Source: Fragilariopsis cylindrus CCMP1102 (taxonomy: Eukaryota; Bacillariophyta; Bacillariophyceae; Bacillariales; Bacillariaceae). From it: 64,000 nucleotides of DNA. Under the pieces are notes generated by a model that did no database searches, was not told where the DNA came from, and was given only the letters and a program-made list of their open reading frames with translations. This document shows positions 21,359 to 31,899 of the stretch, in pieces. Location: NCBI GenBank assembly GCA_900095095.1, contig FMBT01000341.1, positions 225,185-289,184 of the forward strand. The letters are read 5' to 3'. Every line of letters begins with the position of its first letter. Within the stretch, counting starts at the first letter, position 1. A program made the translations under genes and the position numbers.

Positions 21359-24300
21359 CTAGGCGCTGGCATAGCTACAATCGTCATTCGGCGCTTCAGC
21401 ACCATCATCTTTTTTCTTCTGGTTATTTTCGTCATTCAGAGTTTTACCACAACGATCTTTCTCCTCCTCGATTTCGTCATTACCTTCCTCTATCTGAGGC
21501 ATGGAACTTACGCTTGCTACTACTAGTGGCGTGTCAAACAACGCATTCAAAGGAGTCGAATTCGAACTGCTTTTAGTGTTATTAGCACCAATTGTGTCAG
21601 AAAGATGTGGATCAATATTACAGTCGGTGCTAGTTTTAATGTCCTCTACATCATAGTGAATACTCTCCAAGCTAGAAAGATGCTGAGATTTTGACCTACT
21701 CTCGAGTCTCAATTCGGCCAACCGTTCGACCGTTCTTGATTCTGTTTGATTAGCCTTTTCCATCATGGTACGTAAATAATTTCTAGCCTCTTGCTTTCCA
21801 ATGAGACCCTCTTCGGCCTTACATTCGGTAAATTTGGATAGTCGGCGAATTACAATTTTTGCGCAATAATATGACAAGATAATTTCCAAATCCTTGTCGC
21901 TTACTTCGTCTTCGAGCATCTCGTCTGCAAAGCGTACTTGGTCACGGGATTCCAACAACACTTGTTCAAAAGCAGATGTTGTAATTTGATGATGTGCCTG
22001 CATGCTCGCGTCTTCTTCATCGTCAAAACGATTTACGTATAGTTCCAACTTACTTTCGGCCATCTCATGACCACGTTTGAAAGCAATTGCTCGAAGAACA
22101 TCTAGCCGCAGTCTCTTTACGCTGATTTTAGCCTTTTCAACACACACATCTTTTTTTGCCGTGTTATTGTTAAAAGAAACAAGTGAACGCAGTGAAGACC
22201 CAAGCGATAAACCGCTCTCTCTCTTATTCGGAATCCTTTTCCTCCTTCGCAAATTAGCATCCCGCTGTGAAGCCGAATTCGACGAAACTTCAGACGACAT
22301 CCTCATTGATGATGAAGAAGGCTCTCTGTTAACTCTGTTCCTTCGAAAAAATATCTCGGTGTGTTGCCAATCATCGATAGGTTTGTGGTCGTATCTAACG
22401 TCGTTGATAGCCAGGTCTACACTTTGTGTCAATACATCATATAGAAAACCATTGTGTTGCTTTTGATCCAATTCGAAAAATTCATGCGATAGTTTATAGG
22501 CTTCTCGTAGTAATTCCAAAAAGATCTCTCTCATTTCAATCAGTAAAGAATCACTTTTCGCAAATGCTAACAACTGATCGGAAGCGCGCCTTGCGGCTTT
22601 TAATAGACTCATGTATTGCTTTCCTTCTCCAGCGATGCGCTGATTAAATTGATGAATCGAGGTGCTGGGGTTATAGTGAACTCCTTCGATATCCCCAGAT
22701 ATTCGGGGTGGTTCTTTTGTGACGAAAGGAACAGTTTCCTTCAATAAGTCGAAGCTGACATTTTGAAAACGCGGTTCTTGAAACAGATTTTTGATTTGGG
22801 CGTAGACATAATCTTTCGCGGCCCCCTCGAATATGTGCTTGACGTGTTCGGCTGGAACCGAAGGCTTAGATAAACCAAGCTTTTTGAGGATAAAACCAGC
22901 GCTTGTACCGTTAATAAGTAGAGTCAAAAGTGTGCCACCGCCTCCAAAAAATAGTAATATAGATGCCGCTACGCGTCTTTGATCACCATCGTTGGTTTCT
23001 CGATTACATATTGTACTAGATTTAAGCCAAGGGCAACACCTACCGATCCGTGTAGTCCTCCATATGCCAGAAAAACACCTTCTTTCCAATTTGATTTTAG
23101 TCCAATTCGAGAAAGAATTGGATAGAACAGTCCTACTTGGAAGAATCGGATTACAAGCATCAGAACATAAAATAACAACAGCCATCCACAATCTCGTAAT
23201 CGTACGCTTGGAGTAGTAACGTTCGAAAAAGAAATTGCTCCCCATATTAAACCTCCAAGAGCGAATAGAAGCGTATTAAGTAAGAATTCAGCCTGATAAC
23301 AATTGATTGACAAGAGAAAGAACGTGGAGATGTAAGTATCAAACCTAATCAAGAAAATATGGAACAAAATGTCAAGATAATTATACTTACCAGAGATAAA
23401 TATGAATGCATGAGTTCCTCGTCGTTGATCATTCCTTTTCCAAAGCGATTGACGACGAGACCACAAGCCACTACAGCCATGATGCCGGACATTTCCCAAA
23501 TCGGCATCACAAACATAAAAGCATAAATATGCCGCTGTGAGTCCAAGGACAACCTGAAGGATATCATACTGACGTTCCAATCGTCTATCGAGTTCCCATA
23601 AAAGAACGAGCAAAGCGAAACCAAAAACTGCTCCTACAGTGGTCCCACCAAGAGACATTCTAAAGAAATAAACAATATATCCGGCTAGAGTGGTGTAATT
23701 TCTAAATCATCGGGTCGTGGCAAATTCAGGTGCTCGTACCATATACTAGAAGCAATTGTGAAAAAGACGTATGAACTCCCGTCGTTCATGAGTGATTCTC
23801 CCGTAATGTGCATGACTAAACGAGGTGATGCTCCTGCTGTTTTCAGTACAGTTGATACGGCAATCGGATCAGTGGATGCTATACATTATCAAGATGAGAG
23901 AATTTTAGAAGAGTAAAGAAGGAGGAAAAAGGAAGAACAATAAGATGAAATCAGTGACGACAAGAGTAGGAGGAAGTTTCGTTTACTACCTAATCTAACT
24001 TACCAAGAATTGCTCCTAGCGTGATCCACGCCCAAATACCAAATTGTCACAAAATTGTCAGGTTCTTCAGTTTGGTATGGAAGAACATAGTATCCCGCCG
24101 CTCCGACTAAGCCCGTTCCAACTAGAACCATTGGAAAGGATAAGATCCATATTTGAACTTCATGACAATACACGGTAAAATCATTGGTTCAGAAAAAGGA
24201 TACCCAAACGGTTAGATGATGGTTAGAAAATAATTGAATTGAACTGAACTGAGTTGAATCGGATATAACATACCTGATGCTACTTGGAACAGATTAATTG

Positions 24301-24783
24301 GGACTTCCACGGCTTCTTGAAAAGTAGACCCGGTAAGAATACCATCAACAAGAGCTCGGAATCGAAGTTGATCCATTCCGTGATAGAATCGTGCAAATGG
24401 CTGGGTAGGCTTAGATTCGTGCTAAAAATGCCCATAATTGCGCCCAAGATAAACATGATAGCAGCGTAAGGTATAGGACAATTAAATCTCGTGAGGAGAA
24501 ATAATGAACAGCAGCCTAATAATTGAACGAACCAGGGAAATAACATATAATCTGATGCTGTGGCGTTATCACTTATTGGAATAACATCAGTGGTTTCGCC
24601 GCTATTGCAGCCGCTGCTATTGCTGTTGTCTCCGTTGACAATATCCGTCGTGGTATTAGTTATTGTTTCCTGTGCGTCTACTGTAGTGTCTTCCCAAAGA
24701 TAAATCACCATGATTAATGCGACGAGTGTTCGTAGTATTCCCGTAGTTAGGCCGTTTCGATAATACCGAAACGGTGCAAACAT
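21359..24783 (-). CDS. CPA1-family Na+/H+ exchanger, SOS1/NHX-like, with frameshifts
   Basis: Moves Na+ or K+ against H+ across a membrane. Introns are 24158-24273, 23879-24003 and 23293-23390. After an N-terminal signal or first membrane segment and an Asn/Thr-rich loop come successive helices. Hallmarks are ELLLMVFLPGLLF, ASTDPIAVSTVLKTAGAS, GESLMNDGSSYVFF, MSGIMAVVACGLVVNR and GLHGSVGVALGLN, the signature positions of CPA1 antiporters. The last helix gives TLLTLLINGTSAGFILKKLG. A hydrophilic tail of about 450 residues follows, Ser/Glu-rich with predicted helices, as in SOS1-type proteins; I see no cyclic-nucleotide domain in it. About five 1-base shifts (about 24323, 24045, 23700, 23505, 23000) must be corrected to join the frames. 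The tail alone is open and long, which argues for a functional gene with sequence errors. Confidence 0.85.
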
Positions 24784-26256
24784 TAGCGTTATATATTGAA
24801 AATCATCGTATTGGTATCATCATTCTTCTTGTCTGTCGCTATTAGTTACTCGATCTGTGTAGTAGGTTTGCTGTTGCTGCTCGCTCTGATACACTGTGTA
24901 TCTGTGTATTTGATCATTCAGTTTGTTTGTTTGTTTTCTTTTCTTGTTTTATGCTGGTATCATTGAATTTTCCAGTAGAGTTTGATGTCGTTGTTTGTTT
25001 TTTGAAGGTTGTCAACGCATATCTTTGTCATACTGGATCCGCGAAAGCGAGTCTGGCGCGCGATTAGAATTAAAATCTTGTGAGCGTGGGGGAGATGGGA
25101 AATTTCAACGCGACCAAACTCCCAATACCATCGAATAGTCTTGTCTTTAGAGCGAATTCAAATCACCTGGAGGAATGAATTTGTGTTTTGGAAGTATTTC
25201 CAAGGTTTTGTTGATGGTGTATTGTCTATGGAGTAAGCCACTTAGTTAGTTACAGTATTCATTGGAGGAGGTCTCGTACTACTAGTATACAACTCTTTTT
25301 GTGTTTTACAACAAATGCAGAATTATTTCTGAGGAATGTTGATCATCGGCATGAACAGGAGCAATTGATGAACACCCCTGTCTGAGTGAGTGAGTGATCC
25401 TCATATTACTCAGCAGAACTGTGATGATCTGTATCAGAAAGATCACCAGAATTTGGATCATTACTATTCAAATTTAACACAGGGTAAGAGTATTTGTGTA
25501 GAGCCAGCTACCTACGCTACACCACCAAATTTGGTGGGGTCAAAATGAGTCTGAAATATGTGGAAAGTAATAAAGGGGGAGCAAAATAGAGAAAGAACTA
25601 ATTGGTATCCTTGTAACTGTTGTTTGGTTGGTTTATGATGAAATTACTAGTCTCGAGGAACACCCCCCAAAGCTACATTTATTTTTTTCTTCTTTTGCTT
25701 TTTATATATGTAATGTGTCAATTGATGCTCAAAATTATTAGTTGAAAGGAATCTTAACAAAAAAATATGTTTTTAAGTGCATGCCCTTCTTTCTCGCGCA
25801 CAAAGTTTGAAACGTTGAAGAGTATGAACGGAAAACTGAACGAGTCGTTGTTACTAACTGAGGATTTCAACACAAGAACAAAAAACCCGGGAAAGAGGCG
25901 CCACTCTTTTTATTTACATACTACAAGTCGTAGTACGATACACACATACCCGTGCACCTGCCTAGCTAGTACGCTGCTAACTTAGCTAGGTTGTTGTACT
26001 CTTCAAGAAGGTTGTTGTACTCTTCAAGAAGATGAAAAGAGAGACATAACTGTACATGCGGGACAAGCCTTCTCAAGCCCACATCCTTCACAGTCACTCT
26101 CCCTACGCGTACTACAGTAGTATATTGAGAAGAGTTCTTAACCAGAATTTGTCCCAACTAGATTACCCATACAAAATATATCCAACCATCAACAGTCTCG
26201 CTATTGGCATAGATCGAGCTCAACGAATATCGGTAATCATCACACTATATATCATC
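24784..26256. other. 1.5-kb intergenic region
   Basis: No gene is supported. It holds the likely promoter of the Na+/H+ exchanger on the left. Near 25988-26032 a roughly 22-bp unit (GTTGTTGTACTCTTCAAGAA) is tandemly duplicated. The right end is the likely promoter of the Lys/Ser-rich secreted protein. Confidence 0.5.
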
Positions 26257-26840
26257 ATGGCATTACAACAGCATTATTCTGTTGTAAACAGCAGTTTGTT
26301 TTCGTATTATTGCTCGTCATCGTTGGAAGTTGTTTGTTATTCGCTACTGCTGCTCATCAGGAGGTGGAGGTGGAACAACACCAACGTTATTCAAAACCAC
26401 GTCGTTTACGTGACCATTCACAACTATATCAAGTGATTGATGATCCTAATAACACAAATAAGCAGCGTGGACTTTTAAATGATGTGCTGGATGAAACATC
26501 AGTATTAGAATTCCAACAACACAAGCAACAACGTCGACTTAAATCAGAAAAAATCATTAAGAAAGTCGAAAAGGCTGTGTACAGTAAGGAAGCGAAAAGT
26601 GATAAAGCATCGAAGGTATATGCTAGGAAGTCTGTGAAGAGTAAATCTGAAAAGGTTGGAAGGTCGAGAAGGTCAATTTGCCAAAAAGTTCCAAAAACGA
26701 GGGGTAGTAAATCGGAAAAGGAAAGTAAGGGTCAATTTGCAAAAAAGTCTTTTAAACGAAGTAAAAATGAAAAGGAGATGAATTCTAAGAAGACCGTAGG
26801 ACTAAAACTCAAGAAGGCCCCGTCAAGCACCTTCACTTGA
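26257..26840 (+). CDS. Secreted Lys/Ser-rich silaffin-like protein, one apparent frameshift
   Basis: The ATG at 26257 starts in one frame, but the hydrophobic core (FVFVLLLVIVGSCLLFATAA) lies in the next frame, so one base must be missing within about 50 bp of the start. From there a single frame runs to the TGA at 26840. After the signal peptide comes a Gln/Glu-rich piece with KPRRLRDHS, then QQRRLKSEK, then about 100 residues dominated by Lys and Ser in KSEK, KSDK, KSKSEK and KSFKRSK units. Silaffins, which direct silica formation in diatom cell walls, combine a signal peptide, an early RXL processing site and Lys/Ser-rich repeats with KXXK spacing. The assignment rests on composition only, since silaffins have little sequence conservation. 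A secreted basic protein of another role is possible. Confidence 0.6.
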
Positions 26841-27893
26841 TGATACGATGGAGATTATGATGTCGAGTATGTCAATGGAATTCTCTATGAGTATGTAAAG
26901 AGGCTCGATTATGATATACTGTCTACTACTATAGTAGATTGAGACGGTGAGAAACACTCTATTCGGATCGACGACTGATGATTTGAACGATCATACTATA
27001 TATGTGTATGTATATATATAATGTGATACTATATATAATCACTAAAAGATACATACTAATATTTTCCAACCATATATGTCATGGTGTCATGCATTCAGTA
27101 TGATATCAGGCAAGAATTGTCATTATTTGAAAAGAAACTCAACTATTTTTATTTAAAACTATTATTTTTATCTGATTATTATCTCTGTTCATTCCATTTC
27201 TCAATTCATTTTTATTTTCACTCTATTAGTACTGTGAACGATGTAGTGTAGTAGATCAGCTTATATATTACAAGTATATACTTCCTATTAGTAGCAGCCC
27301 AGCGCCACTCGCTGGCAATTATGTTGTTAAGAAACTCCTCTTATCTTAAACAAGAGGAGTTCGATAACTAGATCCCAATTGGCGGTCGATTGAAAAGGTT
27401 CTAGTAAACATAATTCCTAGTTCTCATAGGCCAGCTATTGTACAGTAATAGAGTAGTAGTTTACATTACTTAGATCAGGAAATCCTTTCAAATACTGTAC
27501 GCATGTAATCAATTACGAGTTTGCGCTATTTCCATTTCACTGAGTACGCACTCTCCCGCGAAAAAAGTAAATTTTGTTAGAGCAAAGCTAGCGCTTATTC
27601 ATTCCCGCTGAAACTTACGCGCACAAGCCGTATCGCATTAAGCATCTAAATTCGAGCGTTTTCTAGGCGTTAAACTCTTCACAGAAAACCTTGAACCTAC
27701 AGTAGGTAAACTATTGTAGTATGAAAAACTGAAGCTCGTACGGTACTAGTTGTACACTAGGCACTAGGACCCTAGTACATGCACATGTACATGTTCAATG
27801 TATGTCTGTATAATTTTAGTAACTATTTTGTAGACTGACTTAGGACTACCCCAGTCAAATAAGAGTTGAATTACTGCATTACAAGAGTAGAGA
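26841..27893. other. Intergenic region with small hairpins
   Basis: No supported gene. Two neat hairpins lie close together: CCAGCG/CGCTGG at about 27299-27315 and a 10-bp perfect stem AACTCCTCTT/AAGAGGAGTT at 27333-27361. See the findings. Confidence 0.45.
27333..27361. other. 10-bp perfect hairpin
   Basis: AACTCCTCTT at 27333-27342 pairs with AAGAGGAGTT at 27352-27361 around a 9-base loop. Flanking GTTA and TAAC could extend the stem. It could be a structured RNA, a terminator-like 3' element or a chance inverted repeat. Confidence 0.5.
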
Positions 27894-28330
27894 GGGGGGG
27901 GGGGGGGGGGGGGGTCAAAGACACTGATTGTTGACTGTTGACTGTTGATTGTTGATTGTTGATTGCTGATTGCTGATTGCTGATTGCTGATTGCTGATTG
28001 CTGATTGCTGATTGCTGATTGCTGATTGCCGGTTGCTGGTTGCTGATTGCTGATTGCTGGTTGCTGGTTGCTGGTTGTTGACTGTTGATTGTTGATTGCT
28101 GATTGCTGATTGCTGATTGCTGATTGCTGATTGCTGATTGCTGGTTGCGGTTGCTGGTTGCTGATTGCTGATTGCTGATTGCTGGTTGCTGGTTGCTGGT
28201 TGTTGACTGTTGATTGTTGATTGTTGATTGCTGATTGCTGATTGCTGATTGCTGATTGCTGATTGCTGGTTGCTGGTTGCTGGTTGCTGATTGCTGATTG
28301 CTGATTGCTGATTGCTGATTGTTGATTGTT
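27894..28330. repeat. G21 tract plus heptanucleotide minisatellite
   Basis: A run of 21 G (27894-27914) is followed by about 58 tandem copies of a 7-bp unit from 27925 to 28330. Four variants occur (TGATTGC, TGGTTGC, TGATTGT, TGACTGT) and they are ordered in a repeating block of about 18-20 units. Because the unit is 7 bp, all frames on the minus strand read through as repeats of seven residues rich in Gln, Asn, Ser and Ala. Those frames are not genes. Confidence 0.9.
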
Positions 28331-28646
28331 ATTTGAACACAAGCAAATAACAATAGTGAAAAGAAAGGCGGGTTGCGGCGGGGGTGGGAATCTAATAAAT
28401 AATGCTCGATTTTTATTTTCGTAAACTGTTTTCCACGTGGAAGGAATCAGATTACAACATTTCGATTTGTTGTAAAAGAGAAAAAATAAAATCAATGTGA
28501 AAACGACATAACATCACGATGATATCTTGAATTGGGAGTGAAGAAACAAGAAACCTAAGAAATCTTCAGCAAAATTGTAAAGTAAGCAGAACAGAACGGC
28601 GGAAAAAAGTTGACAGGCACAAGCAATACTTTATATAGCATACACG
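28331..28646. promoter_or_regulatory. Upstream region of the Ufd1-like gene
   Basis: The 316 bp lies between the minisatellite and the Ufd1-like ATG. No gene is supported. It must contain the promoter of that gene, so the repeat array lies within about 320 bp of a start codon. Confidence 0.45.
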
Positions 28647-29628
28647 ATGATAAATATTGCTTCGATCCGTTTCCTGATGTGTATAGTTTTGACTATCTTC
28701 TTATTGACGATTTTTCAGACAGCAATAATTGCACCAGTGTCGGCATCATCATCGTCGGCATCTTTGTTGAAATCAAAACCATTCTGGCGGGACAATCGAC
28801 TTTCCCGATATGTTCAAAATCGTTATGAATCAGCTAGAGAACTCGCTGCAATCGAACAGCAAGTAGAAGATCATAATGCTAGATGGGTTGCCTCTTCCAG
28901 AGACGGTGCTGAAGCTACCAGCAAACGTCGATTGATTTGTTTACCGCTCGATGAAAGATTCGATCCACCCATGGGGATGTTTAGTCACGGGCATATCCAA
29001 ACGGGAGATAAAATATCTCTTCCATCATGCTTTAAGTCGACGATCGAACTAAATAAGGCAGAAGTTCCGTGGTTATTTAAGGTTAGCCGTGTTGAGAACG
29101 GACGACGACGACGACGGACCGAATACAAGAGTCGGCATAGATGTCGTCTCGAAAGGGTATGCGGCAGAAGCGAATATCAAGGAATTGGTTGCCGGTCCAC
29201 TCGATTGTCGTGCTCCTTCCAACTATTGCTTCATGCCCTGGTGGATGATGCGTGCGTTAGGATTGAAACCGCTTGATCAGGTTGATATCCAATTAATTAC
29301 GACAGTTCCACCAGGATCGTTGGTGAAAATTCGTCCTCATTCCTCCGACTTTAGTAAGGATATATCGAATACGCAAGCTGTTCTGGAAACAGAACTTCGA
29401 CATTACTCCTCCTTAACGAAGGGTTCGACCATCGCCTTCGACTACAACGGGAAACGATATTGGTTTGACGTGGAAGAGTTACGGTCTGCTCCGAAAGGTG
29501 AAAAGCAACCGATGGTAAAGGTACAAGACTGTGACGTTGCCACTGATTTTTTAGTTGCTAAAGATGTTGTGAAAGAAAAGAAAAGGAAACTTGAAGAGGC
29601 GCGTAGAGCTCGGCAAGAAGCCGAATAG
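28647..29628 (+). CDS. Ufd1-like protein with signal peptide, SELMA candidate; one frameshift
   Basis: Ufd1 works with Cdc48 and Npl4 to extract ubiquitylated proteins. Algae with red secondary plastids have a second, symbiont-derived set (SELMA) that drives preprotein import across the second outermost plastid membrane, and its members carry bipartite presequences. This protein starts with a signal peptide (MINIASIRFLMCIVLTIFLL) and a Ser-rich segment without an aromatic residue at the likely cleavage site, as expected for the periplastid space. The Ufd1 domain follows: GDKISLPSCFKSTIELN, WLFKVSRV, then in the next frame YCFMPWWMMRALGL, VKIRPHSSDFSKDISN, AVLETELRHYSSLTKG and IAFDYNGKRYWFDV. 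A 1-base shift at about 29095, in a GAC repeat, separates the halves. The C-terminus is a charged helix. A host ERAD Ufd1 would lack the signal peptide. Confidence 0.8.
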
Positions 29629-29959
29629 GAATGATATAGAAAATATTAATATTAGGTTTTATATTGCATAGATCAATCAGTATTATTATTTTTGGATCTT
29701 TGAACCTGTATCGTGAATGTTGGGATTACGTTGCTTGGTATATCGTATTAAGTAGGCATTAAAGTAGGCTATATTGTGAAGGATAAAGAGCATTTGACTA
29801 TTCTATCGTTTTGTCGGGGGAAATAAAGTAGGCTTAGCATAGTTTAACTTAAATAATAATGCTGTCAATAATAGATCGAATAGAATACCAAAAAAATTAT
29901 GTGATTGTACTATTAGTTTATTTTATGAAGTAAAGAACAGAACAGAACAGACTAGCTAA
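29629..29959. other. Convergent 3' intergenic region
   Basis: AT-rich 331 bp between the Ufd1-like gene and the mitochondrial carrier. A short tandem AACAG repeat lies near 29936-29950. No gene is supported. Confidence 0.5.
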
Positions 29960-31069
29960 CTATGTGTCACCCAATCCTCCTCGGAATACATCATAGGAAA
30001 CTAATAACAATGCACCTGCAATACTACGTACAATGTTTGGTCCAATACCTAAATAAAATCCCTTTATACCTTCCATTTTGAATATTTTTCTAAATGCATC
30101 CTTTGAATGTTTAAATGTTCTTTCATCGATTGGCCGTCCAGCTTGCATCATTAAACGTCTACGTACTGAATCAATTGGATAACATATTGTTCCAGCCGTG
30201 ATGGATACAATTTGTGCAATTCCAAATCGTTCAGCAATGGAAATTTTTGTTAATTCTTGTTCTTCATCGCTGCTACTGGAACTGGAACTGGAACTACTGT
30301 TCTTCTTCTTATTATTATTATTATTATTATCATTAGCATTAGTTATTATTTGTTGTTGTTGTTGTTGTTGTTGTCGTCGTATTCGTCGCATATTGCGTCG
30401 TCGTTGATGTATCAGTTCGGTTTTACAAGCATCATATCCACCTAAATGTAATGCACGGTATATAATTATACCAGTTAAGGCAATGCCATATCCTTGATAC
30501 ATACCACGGATGCCATCAGTTTTCCATATTGAATGAAATACATCCCTCATCCCCCGAGGATATACTCTATTCGATGAACCAGTATCAAGTGCGAGTCTAG
30601 TTCGCATAAATTCAATTGGATATAGAAGCGTGGTGGTTGTACCACCAGCTAATCCACCTGATAAGAAAGCAGATATAATTTGTCCTCGTCTATTTACTTG
30701 TTCTCGTTGTTCTCGCCGTTCTTCTTCGTATGATGATAATGATGAACGATTTATATTAGTGGCAGTACTACTAGTAGTAGTTTTACTACTACTTGTCATT
30801 GCTATTATTGGTGAAATAATAATGATCGATTTTGATTTGTACCAATCCATTAACATAAAATTAAGCGCAGCACCTCCAGCATGACGAAGTACATTTGGTG
30901 TATTCCCTCGCCAAAATGCTGTTAATCCACCTTCTGTTGTATAAATATGACGACATACTGTCCATGAATTCAATTGTTGATTATTATTATTAATTATATT
31001 AATATTCCTCGTCGTGTTATTACTGGAGAATGTTTCTAATCTCGGTAAAGAGGAGGAAGAAGAGGCTGA

Positions 31070-31101
<32 letters not shown>

Positions 31102-31324
31102 ATGAAGATAAGGAACCCTGTAGTTGCAGCATCAGTTTGATTCGTTCGATCGGAGCCGTTATGGTTCTTGCAAACGCACCTGCCATTGCTCCAGCAATAG
31201 CGTTTCTCAAAGCGTCACCCGGTGTAGTAGTGGTAGTATTATTATTATTAGTGGTAGCGGCGGCGACGGAGTTGTCTGTTTCATTTCTGCCCTCCTCCTT
31301 CCATTCGGGTCTTGATCGTTTCAT
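29960..31324 (-). CDS. Mitochondrial carrier protein, ADP/ATP carrier-like
   Basis: Intact 454-aa frame with the three repeats of the SLC25 family. The signature loops are PIERIKLML (residues about 60-68), PIEFMRTRL and PIDSVRRRL, all of the form P-x-[DE]-x-x-[RK]. The third continues RRRLMMQAG, close to the RRRMMM signature of ADP/ATP carriers, and the first (TAPIERIKL) also matches that subfamily. Two features are unusual: a roughly 50-residue Ser/Asn insert in repeat 1, and a Gln/Asn/Ser-rich insert in repeat 2 after the charged helix RRRNMRRIRRQ. These lengthen the protein from the usual 300 residues and probably lie in loops. Nucleotide exchange across the inner mitochondrial membrane is likely, but a related adenine-nucleotide carrier cannot be excluded. 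Confidence 0.85.
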
Positions 31325-31899
31325 TTTGAAAGTTTTATATTAATGTGCGCCGGTATTCTGCTGTTCTGTTACTGTCATTCTCAGCTAATGGATGTCTGCG
31401 TTGTGTCGGTGAGCGACAGTCTTTTTTAGAGATAGAGTCTAGCTAGTTACGATCTAGAGCTGCATGTCTGAGGATTACAGTTGTTGTACTTCGGTTGGTT
31501 ACGGTAAGTTATGATGTGGTACAGCACAGTATGTTCGATTCTCATCGAAAATCGAAACAAGGACGCGATATCAATTTTCAATTTTAGCGCGCCAAAAATG
31601 AAAAATGAGCATAATTGATAATATCCCCCTCCATCGCACAGATTCAAGATAAGATTGATTCATTCGATTGATTGATTCATTCATAACCATCAATAGCAAT
31701 CTCAAATGTGACCATCATACTCAAATACTCATTACAGTACATGCCAATCAATTCGAAATTACCACCAAGTCAAAAAGACAAAACAAAACAAAGCAAAACA
31801 AAAAAGCAGATACTGGACAGTAGTTGAAATAACAAACTACAGTAACATCATCACAACACCCAGTACCTATATAATAAAAGCGACAACTCTACCGTTATA
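31325..31899. other. Divergent intergenic region
   Basis: Promoter region between the carrier gene (minus) and the secretory-protein gene (plus). No gene is supported. The TTGATTCATT repeats near 31655-31683 and AAACAAAACAAAGC near 31790 are simple-sequence tracts. Confidence 0.5.

Noticed and set aside
27894-28330. CRISPR array
   Set aside because: The units are only 7 bp with no unique spacers, and the genome is eukaryotic.
27764-28495. Long minus-strand frames of Gln/Asn/Ser/Ala repeats that look like a repetitive protein
   Set aside because: They are translations of a 7-bp minisatellite, open in several frames at once, with no start context or unique flanking domain.
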